Source of the DNA: DAOUJW01 sp965218945
GTDB lineage: Bacteria > Chloroflexota > Dehalococcoidia > Lucifugimonadales > UBA2985
Reading direction: 5' to 3'
NCBI GenBank assembly: GCA_965218945.1
Contig: OZ244718.1
Coordinates: forward strand, 2,046,001 to 2,110,000
DNA length: 64,000 bases
The position numbers and the translations under genes were made by a program. Below are positions 16,199-23,909 of this stretch, one piece after another. The notes beneath the pieces are model-generated. The model ran no database searches. It was not told the DNA's origin and was given only the letters and a program-made list of their open reading frames with translations. Positions within the stretch are counted from its first letter, which is position 1, and each line of letters begins with the position of its first letter.

Positions 16199-16809
16199 TG
16201 CAGATCAAGGCTCGCTACTCACACCTGAACGGCGAAGAGTATCTGATAGTCCACCGCAAGCAGTTATGGGAAGAGGTTCAGACCGTCATAGCAGAAGTGG
16301 ATGCCTTCTCCTGTCAGACAAAGGTCTCAAGGGAAAAGACCATGCAAGGGAAAATGCTGTTCTCTCCCGCCGACATGAATCAAGCGTTTAAGGGCAGCTT
16401 CCAAGCGAGAGAGTGGACTGAACGCCGGAATACCTTCTGGGTAACTGCGGATGAGAGACTTCTACGTGGTATCTACGGTCGACCAGAGAGTGAGCAGAAG
16501 AGGGTGATCGAAGAAGCGGGCCTAACCCCGATCATGTCTTACAACCAAACTGACTTTGTGAAGGATCGTGTCGCGGTGGAAGTCCAGTTTGGCAAATACG
16601 CGTTTGTCGCACACGACCTGTTCGTCAAACATCTCAGTTTCTATGTCTCGGACATCATAGACGTAGGCATAGAGATACTTCCTATGAAGGAACTGGAACG
16701 GGAAATGTCCTCCGGCGTTCCCTACTATGAACGGGACCTGCTGAACGTACTCCGGCAAGGGCGAGGCGTTCCGGCAGTCCCGTTGGTGCTCATAGGAGTA
16801 GCCCCGTGA
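16198..16809 (+). CDS. Type II restriction endonuclease, BglII/BstYI family
   Basis: Cleaves a GATC-centred site, expected to be AGATCT or RGATCY. The 203-residue protein starts at the ATG overlapping the methylase stop. Its active site matches the BglII layout: Asp119, eight residues, Glu128-Val-Gln130 (TDFVKDRVAVEVQFGKY), as in BglII Asp84-Glu93-Gln95. The length is nearer to BstYI than to BglII as I recall them. The rest (VIEEAGLTPIMSYNQ, FVKHLSFYVSD) also fits that family. No disruption is seen, so the enzyme should be active; the chromosome window itself carries at least six AGATCT sites (2788, 23261, 30939, 51264, 56276, 58355) that would need protection. Confidence 0.85.
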   Translation: MQIKARYSHLNGEEYLIVHRKQLWEEVQTVIAEVDAFSCQTKVSREKTMQGKMLFSPADMNQAFKGSFQAREWTERRNTFWVTADERLLRGIYGRPESEQKRVIEEAGLTPIMSYNQTDFVKDRVAVEVQFGKYAFVAHDLFVKHLSFYVSDIIDVGIEILPMKELEREMSSGVPYYERDLLNVLRQGRGVPAVPLVLIGVAP

Positions 16810-16862
16810 GAGGTTGTACTGCGTGTGTTGGAAGTTGACCATGAGAGAGGAGACTAAAGGCT

Positions 16863-17091
16863 GTGCCGCGCAAGAAGAAAGAACGGGGCAGGCCGGTACG
16901 GGGATCCGCCCCGGATAGGAGCGACGCCAGACCAGTTGGCGGAAGTGTTATTGCGAGCTGGGCGGCCAACTAAGCCCATCGACGATAGCAAGGTCTATCG
17001 GTGCGTAGTTTGCAAGCGGGACGTCTATTACTCGGACACGCTGTACAACGACGGACGATGCTCGGAATGGTGCGCCGTCCGGTCTGGCTAA
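16863..17091 (+). pseudogene. Zinc-finger mini-protein gene with a +1 frameshift
   Basis: Reading from GTG 16863 gives MPRKKKERGRPVRG; one base later the frame shifts and continues as DPPRIGATPDQLAEVLLRAG, then CVVC (C-x2-C), a short loop and CSEWC before the stop at 17089-17091. Together these form a sensible protein of about 75 residues with a basic N-terminus, a helix and a four-cysteine finger. The total length (229 bases) is not a multiple of three, and the break falls in a GGGG run near 16900. It is either a real +1 frameshift or an assembly error. It follows the endonuclease by 53 bases. I do not recognise a named family with certainty; such basic-plus-CxxC proteins are common in phage-like and mobile regions. 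Confidence 0.6.
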
Positions 17092-17151
17092 CCGGGGGAG
17101 GCTTTGGATGAAATTCGCTATAATTCCCATCTCAATCCCCGCAACCCGGCC

Positions 17152-18702
17152 CTACCTCCCCTCCCACGCCACCTCGCCGCGGGCTATTGTCATAAGCACC
17201 CGCGTGGCTCTGACCTCCTCTGGGTGGACTGATGTGAGGTCGCGGTCCAGCAGCGCCAGGTCCGCCCGCTTGCCATTTTCGATGGATCCGGCTGTATGTT
17301 CTTCAAAGGACGCATAAGCGCTTCCGAGCGTATACATGCGCAAGGCATCCTCCACGCTCAGAGCCTCGTCGGGAAGCACCGTGTCTCCCGACTCTGCCCG
17401 ACGCGTCGCTGCCGCGTAGATTCCAGTGATGGGGTCCAGTGGAGCGACCGGGGCGTCCGAGCCGGCGGCCAGCGCAATGCCTTTAGCGTTCAGAGAGCCG
17501 ATGGGGTAGAGCCAGGGCAGTCTGTCTTCGGCAACCTCTGATAGATACCGCTCTCCGCTGTAGTAGATAAAGCTCGGCTGCGTCACCACAGTTATCCCGC
17601 AGCCGGCCAGCCGTTCGATAAGGTGAGGAGGGCACTCGGAGCAGTGCTCTATGCGGTGTCTGCGCCCTGTCCCGGACTCCTGGGTTTGCAGACATATTGC
17701 CTCTATCGCCTCCTCCACAGCCTCCATCTCTATTGCATGGATGGCCACCTGAAATCCGCTGCGATGTGCATCTCCAACGATGGTGTGAAGCTCCTCCCTG
17801 GAGGGATTCAGAGATCCCGTGGTCATAGTGAGTACAACCTTTGCGGCGCCCAGTCGCATCCCAGGTTCGCTGTGTCCGAAGGCGAAGCCTTCCTCCAGGA
17901 AGCGCGTCAGATGGGACGCTCCGGCCATGATGGTCAGGGACGGGGTGAGAAGACCCTGCTCCTTGATTTCCTGGAACAGCCTCCACCGCTCAACGGAGTT
18001 TCCCGGGGTGGCGTCCTGAAGTGAGGTTATGCCCAAGGTGAGGCACTGCTCGTTGAAGCGTCTGACGCCTGTGTAGATTTCTTCCTGGGACAGCGGCGGT
18101 ACCACGCCCTCCAGGTAGTCGTCCATCTCCAGGAGAAGGCCGGTGGGCTCTCCCGTGGTCGTATCCCGCTCTATCACGCCGTAGGCCGGGTCCGGGGTGT
18201 CCCTGTGTATGCCGGCCAGCGCCAGGGCGCGGCTGTTGAGCACAACGGCGTGCCCGGAGCGATGCGTGAGCCTCACCGGGCAGTCGGGGACGGCGGCGTC
18301 CAGATCCCAGCGAGTGGGGTGACGATTCTCCCGTAGATGAAACTCGTTGTAACCTGTCCCGCGTATCCACGATTCTGGAGGCGCGTCTGCGGCGCGTATC
18401 TTGAGCTGCTCCGCGATGTCTTCGATGGAGGTGACAGCGGAGGGCGAGCAGTCCACCGCCAGCAGGGAGGTTGCCGTAGCAAGGATGTGGCAGTGGGCGT
18501 CATTGAAGCCGGGGATCAGGGTCCCGCCCTGGCAATCGATGGCTCTTGTCGCGCCGCCCGTCAGTTCCCGGGGAGGGCTGCCCAAACCCACGCCTGCTAT
18601 CAGCCCCTGGCTTACGGCTACCCAGGACGCTCTGGGTAGAGAGGCGTCCAGGGTGATGACGTTAGCGTTGTACAGGACCAGGTTTGGAGTGGATGACCTC
18701 AT
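17152..18702 (-). CDS. Amidohydrolase (YtcJ/AepA-like, amidohydrolase family 3)
   Basis: Metal-dependent hydrolase; substrate unknown. The 516-residue protein has the family layout: N-terminal beta-sandwich strand NLVLYNANVITLD, metal motif PGFNDAHCHI (the family H-x-H), the middle HAIEMEAVEEAI and HRIEHCSECPPHLI stretch with further histidines, GSDAPVAPLDP with the catalytic Asp, and the C-terminal strand GKRADLALLDRDL. All metal ligands seem intact. It lies convergent to the R-M cassette and 35 bases downstream of lipA on the same strand, so it may be read through from lipA, though the functions are not linked. Confidence 0.88.
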   Translation of the reverse strand: MRSSTPNLVLYNANVITLDASLPRASWVAVSQGLIAGVGLGSPPRELTGGATRAIDCQGGTLIPGFNDAHCHILATATSLLAVDCSPSAVTSIEDIAEQLKIRAADAPPESWIRGTGYNEFHLRENRHPTRWDLDAAVPDCPVRLTHRSGHAVVLNSRALALAGIHRDTPDPAYGVIERDTTTGEPTGLLLEMDDYLEGVVPPLSQEEIYTGVRRFNEQCLTLGITSLQDATPGNSVERWRLFQEIKEQGLLTPSLTIMAGASHLTRFLEEGFAFGHSEPGMRLGAAKVVLTMTTGSLNPSREELHTIVGDAHRSGFQVAIHAIEMEAVEEAIEAICLQTQESGTGRRHRIEHCSECPPHLIERLAGCGITVVTQPSFIYYSGERYLSEVAEDRLPWLYPIGSLNAKGIALAAGSDAPVAPLDPITGIYAAATRRAESGDTVLPDEALSVEDALRMYTLGSAYASFEEHTAGSIENGKRADLALLDRDLTSVHPEEVRATRVLMTIARGEVAWEGR

Positions 18703-18737
18703 GGGAGGGGTGAGGCTGCCCTGTTATGGGAGTAGTC

Positions 18738-19628
18738 TCAGCGCCTGGCCGCGGCGGACTGCTCGTCTGCGTGGTAGGAGCTGCGCACCAGGGGACCGGA
18801 CGCCACGTGGCGGAAGCCCAGCCGTTCTCCTTCTATCCGCAGATCGTCGAACTCTTGAGGCGTGTAGAACTTCTCCAGAGTATGGTGCTTTGGAGAGGGT
18901 CGTAGGTACTGGCCGATGGTGAGGAGGTCGCAGTCGACGGAGCGCAGGTCTTTCATCGTCTGGACTATCTCATCCCACTCCTCGCCCAAGCCAACCATCA
19001 TCCCGGACTTGGTCACGCCCTCCGGCGCCATCCCCTTTGCTCTGGCCAGTAGCTCCAGCGACTGATGGTAGTCGCCCTTGGGACGCACGGAGTGGAATGT
19101 CCGCTCGACGGTCTCTATGTTGTGGTTGAGGACGTCCGGTGAGGCGTTCATCACCGTGCTCAGGGACTGCTCCGAACCCTGGAAGTCGGGTATAAGCACC
19201 TCCACCTCGCAGCCGGGAACCCTTCGACGGATCTGCCGAATGCACTGGGCAAAGATGAAGGCCCCGCCGTCCGGCAGGTCGTCTCTGTTGACAGATGTTA
19301 TCACGCAGTAGCGCAGGGCCAGCTTCTCGACCGTGCGCGCCAGGCGCTGAGGCTCCTCCAGGTCGAGGGTCAGGGGTTTGCCGGTGGTGACGGCGCAGTA
19401 GTGGCACCGCCGCGTGCAGATGTCCCCCAGTATCATGAAGGTCGCGCTGCGCCTGTCCCAGCAGTCCCCGATGTTTGGGCAGCGGGCCTCCTCGCAGACT
19501 GTGTGCAGATCGCTCTGACGCAGCAGGTTGTGCAGCTCAATGTAGTTAGCGCCACCGGGCATGGGCACCTTGAACCAGGGCGGGAGGCGTCGGCGGGGGT
19601 TCTCTTCCGTCTTTAGCGTAGTTGTCAT
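18738..19628 (-). CDS. lipA: Lipoyl synthase
   Basis: Radical SAM enzyme that inserts two sulfurs into octanoyl groups on lipoyl domains. The 296-residue protein has both clusters: the auxiliary one from C45, C50 and C56 (CEEARCPNIGDC) and the radical SAM one from C71, C75 and C78 (CTRRCHYC). Further family marks are TTGKP after it, SVNRDDLPDGGA, NIETVERTFHSVRPKGDYHQS and the C-terminal HVASGPLVRSSYHADE. All ligands are present. No lipB is next to it. The divergent upstream region (160 bases) carries a strong promoter for the desulforedoxin-like gene. Confidence 0.97.
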   Translation of the reverse strand: MTTTLKTEENPRRRLPPWFKVPMPGGANYIELHNLLRQSDLHTVCEEARCPNIGDCWDRRSATFMILGDICTRRCHYCAVTTGKPLTLDLEEPQRLARTVEKLALRYCVITSVNRDDLPDGGAFIFAQCIRQIRRRVPGCEVEVLIPDFQGSEQSLSTVMNASPDVLNHNIETVERTFHSVRPKGDYHQSLELLARAKGMAPEGVTKSGMMVGLGEEWDEIVQTMKDLRSVDCDLLTIGQYLRPSPKHHTLEKFYTPQEFDDLRIEGERLGFRHVASGPLVRSSYHADEQSAAARR

Positions 19629-19728
19629 TGGCGCTTCTATGATACCAGACCATGCGCTTGGTGTCTTGCACGGCTTTGGGTTTTCGACCGATATGAACGG
19701 CCTTCTCTCGCATAGTCAAAAATCGGTG

Positions 19729-19757
19729 TTGACCGAAGCGGAATCGGAGGCTATAAT
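19729..19757 (+). promoter_or_regulatory. Strong promoter for the desulforedoxin-like mini-genes
   Basis: TTGACC (19729-19734), exactly 17 bases, TATAAT (19752-19757). A near-perfect sigma-70-type promoter 32 bases before the first mini-gene. Confidence 0.8.
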
Positions 19758-19788
19758 TGCTCGGAGACTAAAACAGGGGGACTAAAAG

Positions 19789-19905
19789 TTGGCCAACGAG
19801 ACGGGGAAAAGGTATTTTTGCAGCAAGTGCGGGGCCGAGTTCATCGTCACCACCGGAGGCGAAGGGGCCATGATGTGCTGTGGAGAGCCTGCACAGAAGA
19901 AATAG
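19789..19905 (+). CDS. Desulforedoxin-like mini-protein 1
   Basis: A 38-residue protein from a TTG start after a purine-rich AGGGGG. It has YFCSKCGAEF, then about 18 residues, then a CC pair (MMCCGEP): the C-x2-C...CC spacing of desulforedoxin and of the N-terminal iron domain of desulfoferrodoxin. Such sites bind one iron with four cysteines. Reaction unknown; electron transfer to an oxygen- or superoxide-handling enzyme is possible. A second, related gene follows 60 bases on. The strong promoter upstream suggests high expression. Too short for routine gene finders. Confidence 0.8.
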   Translation: MANETGKRYFCSKCGAEFIVTTGGEGAMMCCGEPAQKK

Positions 19906-19965
19906 CTACTACGTAGTCCCTCGAGTTCCCGAAATTCAGGGAAGGAAGAGGGAGGAGGACTTCAA

Positions 19966-20109
19966 ATGGCGAATCAGCTTGGTAAGAGATACCAGTGCCC
20001 AACTTGCGGCACAGTAACCCTTTGCACCAAGGCCGGTGAGGGCGCAGTGGCCTGCTGCGAGGCCGAGATGGCGTTGCAGGACCCGCGCAAGCTGCCCTCC
20101 TCAGACTAA
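19966..20109 (+). CDS. Desulforedoxin-like mini-protein 2
   Basis: A 47-residue protein with a good ribosome binding site (GGAGGAGG before the ATG). It begins MANQLGKRYQCPTCGTVTLC and continues with a CC pair (VACCEAE), giving the same C-x2-C...CC iron-site layout as its neighbour, plus an extra Cys and a PSSD tail. Shared elements (MANxxGKRYxC, the GEGA before CC) show the two arose by duplication. It lies only about 10 bases from the transposase reading frame and 137 bases from the IS end; the IS inserted beyond it without breaking it. Confidence 0.82.
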   Translation: MANQLGKRYQCPTCGTVTLCTKAGEGAVACCEAEMALQDPRKLPSSD

Positions 20110-20119
20110 CCAGCCTGGC

Positions 20120-21826
20120 TTAGAGTCTGCTTCGGCCCGTAGCGGGCCTCTGTTCTAACCCTTGGATTCCTGTGGAAGCAGGAATGACTATGGGGTATGG
20201 TCTGTCTATCCGCTCATCGAGAGCCAGTCGAGAGTTACTGCCAGTGTAGGGGCGATTCGCGGAGTCTGTCTCACAGGTCTGGTTGGGGGATAAGGTAGAT
20301 GGTCCGGCTGGGTAAGGCAAGAGGGTATGCGCAGGTATGACAGCCCACGGTGGGCTGAGTTTGCTCTTTGGAATATGCTTGGTCCGGGCCTCCCTGTTCC
20401 GTATACCCTGGTCAGCCCACGCCTTCCACAGGGTGCGCAGGTTGAAGGCCACCCCCAGCAGCGACCACTCGGCCGACACGTTCTGAAGACCCCGCAAAAG
20501 GAACCTCCGCACTCCCAACTGCTCCTTGATAATCCCGAAGACCGGCTCTACGAGGCCCTTCCTGCGCCTGTAGCTCTCCTTGGCCCGGTGCGTGAGCATC
20601 AACTCTCTGTGACGACGCAGCGCCCCTTCATGGGGACCCGCTTCAATGGCTCGCCCGTGACGACCATCTACTGTGCACACCCCAAAGGCAGGACACCTCC
20701 GACACACCTTCCCAGAGGAGCGGTACAGACGCATCAGCACCCCTCGCGTGTTCTTCATCCGCGTGAACCGCAGACGCTCCCCATGGGGACACTCGTAGCT
20801 GTCCCTCTCCTCGTCGTAGATGAACCGGTCCTTGTGGTAAGGGTGCGAAAGCGCTCGTTGCTGCGACTCCGGCATCATCACCTGCTGCCCCCTTACTTCG
20901 CCTTCCTCCAGGTTGATCCCCGAATGATAGCCCGCATCCGCCAACGTCACCTCAGCCCTGACACCCGTCGTCTCCTCCGCCACCTCCAGCATCGGAACCA
21001 ACTGCGAGTGGTCGTTGGGGGCGGTCGTCACCGCCACCGCCGTTATCAACATACCCTTAGTCCCCGCTTCGCTCTCCGTGGGCGACACCATCGCCTGGGC
21101 GTTGTACCCAGGGCCTATCCTCTCTCGCCCCTTCATCAGCCGAGCGTCCCCGTCGGTGAGGTTCACCCGGTTGGAACCCTCATCCTCCTCAAGCTCCTTC
21201 ATCGCTCTACGCACCCGCTCTCTCAACTCCATCTTCTCCGACAACTCCGGCGGCATCTGTGCCGGTCCGCCTTCCCCTCCACCCTCGTTCTGAGCCTCCA
21301 TATCCTCTATGGCCTTCTCCACCCGCTCCAGCAATCGCCTCAGACTTTCCGCATCCAGGGTCCTGTCCCCACTGGCGTTCGCCCACACCTTCGTGCCGTC
21401 CACCGCCTGCAGGGCCAACTCCACCAGTTCCAGACTCACAGCCGTCTTCACCGTTCGCTTAAGCAGCCTCCGCATCTCCTGCCGATTTCCCTTGTAGAAC
21501 CGCCACAGGGTGTTGTGGTCCGGACACTGTCGCCCGCTCAGCCACAGAAAGGGTATCTGTTCCTGACACGCTGCCTCCAGCTTCCGACTCGAACGCACCC
21601 CTCGCATGAATCCGTACAGCCACGCCCCAAGAAGCGCCCTGGGATGATAGGACGGCGCTCCCATCAAACCCCCATCCACGTCAATCCCCATTTCCAACCA
21701 CTCCTCACGACTCAAGCCGTCCACGAACTCCGCTACAAATCGCACCGGATGGTCTGCCGGCGCCAACTCATCAAGACTGGGAGGCAGTATCCAAGATTGC
21801 TCTCGACCCATCGGACGCAGTGGCAT
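20120..21826 (-). CDS. Transposase, IS1182-like (DDE)
   Basis: Catalyses transposition of the surrounding element. The 568-residue protein begins PLRPMGREQSWILPPSLDEL and has the N-terminal DUF772-like domain (YHPRALLGAWLYGFMRGVRS), then the DDE core: Asp in AVDGTKVWANAS, Asp in LADAGYHSGINL and Glu in GLVEPVFGIIKEQLG, with a zinc-like region CPHGE...CRRCPAFGVC. All look intact. The ORF does not stop inside the element: it crosses the inverted repeat at 20246 and runs 126 bases into the flank, so the last 40 or so residues (from about RPYTGSNSRLALDER) are translated flanking DNA. A large antisense reading frame here is a composition shadow. Confidence 0.9.
   Translation of the reverse strand: MPLRPMGREQSWILPPSLDELAPADHPVRFVAEFVDGLSREEWLEMGIDVDGGLMGAPSYHPRALLGAWLYGFMRGVRSSRKLEAACQEQIPFLWLSGRQCPDHNTLWRFYKGNRQEMRRLLKRTVKTAVSLELVELALQAVDGTKVWANASGDRTLDAESLRRLLERVEKAIEDMEAQNEGGGEGGPAQMPPELSEKMELRERVRRAMKELEEDEGSNRVNLTDGDARLMKGRERIGPGYNAQAMVSPTESEAGTKGMLITAVAVTTAPNDHSQLVPMLEVAEETTGVRAEVTLADAGYHSGINLEEGEVRGQQVMMPESQQRALSHPYHKDRFIYDEERDSYECPHGERLRFTRMKNTRGVLMRLYRSSGKVCRRCPAFGVCTVDGRHGRAIEAGPHEGALRRHRELMLTHRAKESYRRRKGLVEPVFGIIKEQLGVRRFLLRGLQNVSAEWSLLGVAFNLRTLWKAWADQGIRNREARTKHIPKSKLSPPWAVIPAHTLLPYPAGPSTLSPNQTCETDSANRPYTGSNSRLALDERIDRPYPIVIPASTGIQGLEQRPATGRSRL
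20166..20185. repeat. Family A intergenic palindrome (now read as the tail of the transposase)
   Basis: ATTCCTGTGGAAGCAGGAAT, an imperfect copy of the 20-base palindrome at 6040. It lies just outside the IS, within the read-through part of the transposase frame. Confidence 0.75.
20246..20273 (+). repeat. IS terminal inverted repeat (transposase 3' side)
   Basis: Starts GTAGGGGCGATTCGCGGAG and ends TGTCTCA; one mismatch (T for C) to the other end. Confidence 0.9.
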
Positions 21827-21895
21827 ATCTTTAGTCCTCCAGCGGCGGTTGTCACTTCCAACTATACCCTAACTTATTACACCCCGCCTGACTTC

Positions 21896-21923
21896 TGAGA
21901 CAGGCTCCGCGAATCGCCCCTAC
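21896..21923 (-). repeat. IS terminal inverted repeat (transposase 5' side)
   Basis: Reverse complement of the other end with one mismatch. About 70 bases upstream of the transposase ATG. Confidence 0.9.
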
Positions 21924-22023
21924 TTTGCGTTTGCCTCCTCTTTTGTGACTCGGTAGCTTTACTATGCCTGTTTCATCCTGATAAACTAGACGTAGAGTCT
22001 TGCAACAGCCGGGAGGTGTGTCC

Positions 22024-22170
22024 ATGGGTGGACGCGATTACAGGCACCGAGAGGAAAAGAAGACCAAGAAGACGGACAGGTCTATCAAGGTGGAGGCCTT
22101 GACGCCATCCCCGGAGGTGGAGGTGGCCAAGAAGAGGAAGGCCAAGAAGGAACGGGAGACAGAGACGTAA
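22024..22170 (+). CDS. Lysine-rich mini-protein, unknown function
   Basis: A 48-residue, highly charged protein (starts MGGRDYRHREEKKTKK, ends in KKRKAKKERETET). GGGAGG lies seven bases before the ATG. About a third of the residues are Lys or Arg, with Glu spread through, so it should be disordered and may bind nucleic acid. It lies four bases before the acylphosphatase gene and is probably co-transcribed with it. I do not recognise a named family. The tight spacing, ribosome binding site and absence of an alternative frame support it as a real gene. Confidence 0.6.
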   Translation: MGGRDYRHREEKKTKKTDRSIKVEALTPSPEVEVAKKRKAKKERETET

Positions 22171-22174
22171 AACG

Positions 22175-22591
22175 TTGGAGGATGTGACCCTTCGAGTCGA
22201 AGTGCGAGGTAAGGTCCAGGGGGTGAGCTTCCGCTACTTTGTGGTGGAAAAGGCCCAGAACCTGGGTATCAAGGGGTATGTCACCAATTTGCCAGACCCG
22301 AGATCACTGGAGGTTGTAGCGGAGGGGGGCAGGGATGTGATGGAAGAGTTCCTGGGTCATATTCGCCAAGGCCCAAGATGGGCCAGAGTGGACGAAGTTG
22401 AGACCTGCTGGTCGGAGGCTTTGCAGGCATACCCGGACTTCCGCGTTCTTCACTGGCATTCCGTTGGGGTGCCACTGAGCGGAGTGGGCCCGGCCGCCGG
22501 GGCTAACTCGGCGAGTAAAGGCGTGTTCAGCAACTACTCCGCGTCGATAGACCCAAGCGGCATGTTGCCGCGGCTGCGAGCTACTGTATAG
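22175..22591 (+). CDS. Acylphosphatase with C-terminal extension
   Basis: Hydrolyses acyl phosphates. The first 92 residues are a complete acylphosphatase: RVEVRGKVQGVSFRYFV holds the catalytic Arg in VQGVxFR, and GYVTNLPD holds the catalytic Asn; VEVVAEG and VDEVE strands follow. The family is usually about 90 residues, but here the frame continues for another 46 residues (from HSVGVPLSGVGP) that match nothing I know and are rich in Gly, Ala and Ser. The start is a TTG at 22175. It follows the lysine-rich mini-gene by four bases and precedes moeA by 17 bases. Confidence 0.88.
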   Translation: MEDVTLRVEVRGKVQGVSFRYFVVEKAQNLGIKGYVTNLPDPRSLEVVAEGGRDVMEEFLGHIRQGPRWARVDEVETCWSEALQAYPDFRVLHWHSVGVPLSGVGPAAGANSASKGVFSNYSASIDPSGMLPRLRATV

Positions 22592-22608
22592 AGCAGAGAG
22601 TTAAAGCA

Positions 22609-23904
22609 ATGAATTTACCAGAGGGTACGCCCTATATGCTGAGCGTGGAGGAGGCCAGGAGCAGGATCCTGGAGATGTTCCAGCCCCTCGAATCGGAACG
22701 CAAGCCAGTCCTGGAGGCCCTTGGGCAGGTGCTGGCCGAGGACGTGTCGTCTCCCATGTCCATCCCTCCTCTGGCCAACTCCGCAATGGATGGCTATGCC
22801 GTTCAGTCCAGCGATATTACAGGAGCGACCCCGGATACCCCGAAGTCTCTGCGGGTCATTGGGCAGGTGGCGGCAGGACAGCTTCCACAGAATGAGGTGA
22901 TTCCCGGGACCGCGGTTCGTATCATGACCGGCGGCCCCATTCCTCCGGGAGCGGATACGGTGGTGCCTTTCGAGGACACCGATGAGTATGATCTCAAGAG
23001 CAGTGGCATGGGTCTATCTGACATTGCCGAAATCAAGGTCAACATTGGCGCGTCGGAAGGATCCAACGTGCGCCCCGCCGGACAGGACATTAGCAAGGGT
23101 CAGACCGTGCTCAAGAAAGGGATGGTCTTGCGCCCCTCCGAGATCGGTGTGCTGGCCTCCGTCGGCAGGGATATGGTGGAGGTCGTTCGCCGGCCCGTGG
23201 TGGCGGTCATTGCTACGGGCGATGAGCTTATGGAGCCCGGAGGTCCGATTGCGCCCGGCAAGATCTACGACAGCAATAGCTACAGCGTGGCCGCCGCCGT
23301 CCTTCGCTATGGAGGCGTGCCCCGCTTTCTGGGAATTGCTCGCGATAATCTGGAATCCATGAACGCCAAGCTGGAGGAGGGTCTTGATGCGGACCTTCTG
23401 CTGACGTCCGCCGGCGTGTCCAGAGGCGACTACGATATCGTCAAGGACTTGCTGGCCAGCCGCGGCAAGGTTGCTTTCTGGTCAGTCAGGATGAGGCCCG
23501 CCAAGCCATTGGCCTTCGGGGTGTTTCCCAGGCCGGGCGGCAGGCAGGTGCCCCACGTGGGCCTGCCCGGCAATCCCGTCAGCGCGCTGGTTGCCTTTGA
23601 GGAGTTGGTGCGTCCGGCCATCCTGCGGATGCTGGGACGTACTGACCTTGAGAAGCCCACCATCAGGGCGGAGCTGGAGGAGGACGTCGTCAACACCGAC
23701 GGCCGGAGGGTCTTCGCCAGGGTCGTGGTCACCCGAAGGAACGGCCGTTACTATGCCTGCTTAACGGGCGACCAGGGTTCTGGAGTGCTCACGTCAATGG
23801 CGCTGGCGAACGGGTTGGCCATCTGCCCGGAGGACGTGCCTCGCATGAAGGCGGGCGAGGAGGTTGACGTGCAGATGCTGGACTGGCCTGAGGGGGTCTT
23901 CTAG
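22609..23904 (+). CDS. moeA: Molybdopterin molybdenumtransferase
   Basis: Inserts molybdate into adenylated molybdopterin, the last step of Moco synthesis. The 431-residue protein is full length, with PPLANSAMDGYAVQSSD near residue 50, RIMTGGPIPPGADTVVPFED, the MPT-binding region IATGDELMEPG with YDSNSY, TSAGVSRGDYD, VGLPGNPVSALVAFEE and the C-terminal domain IV. It stands with the acylphosphatase and the lysine-rich gene on the plus strand. A XdhC-like and a MocA-like gene lie 9-11 kb away, which points to a molybdenum hydroxylase elsewhere. The gene downstream is convergent. Confidence 0.94.
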   Translation: MNLPEGTPYMLSVEEARSRILEMFQPLESERKPVLEALGQVLAEDVSSPMSIPPLANSAMDGYAVQSSDITGATPDTPKSLRVIGQVAAGQLPQNEVIPGTAVRIMTGGPIPPGADTVVPFEDTDEYDLKSSGMGLSDIAEIKVNIGASEGSNVRPAGQDISKGQTVLKKGMVLRPSEIGVLASVGRDMVEVVRRPVVAVIATGDELMEPGGPIAPGKIYDSNSYSVAAAVLRYGGVPRFLGIARDNLESMNAKLEEGLDADLLLTSAGVSRGDYDIVKDLLASRGKVAFWSVRMRPAKPLAFGVFPRPGGRQVPHVGLPGNPVSALVAFEELVRPAILRMLGRTDLEKPTIRAELEEDVVNTDGRRVFARVVVTRRNGRYYACLTGDQGSGVLTSMALANGLAICPEDVPRMKAGEEVDVQMLDWPEGVF

Positions 23905-23909
23905 CAGGA

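Larger units (their letters stand above)
20246..21923 (-). mobile_element. Complete insertion sequence, IS1182-like, 1,678 bases
   Basis: Bounded by 28-base terminal inverted repeats that match at 27 of 28 positions (20246-20273 and 21896-21923). It holds one transposase gene whose stop is outside the element. No clear target-site duplication is visible in the flanks (CCAGT on one side, TTTGC on the other), so it may be old or may have inserted by a mechanism that leaves none. Intact ORF and near-identical ends suggest fairly recent activity. Confidence 0.9.

Noticed and set aside
17119..17124. TATAAT on the plus strand after the zinc-finger remnant
   Set aside because: It points into the convergent amidohydrolase gene with no -35 and no gene to serve. 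Probably chance.
20327..21898. Long open frame on the plus strand over the IS
   Set aside because: It is antisense to an intact transposase with recognisable DDE motifs; its protein is Arg/Leu/Pro/His-rich and matches nothing. A composition shadow.
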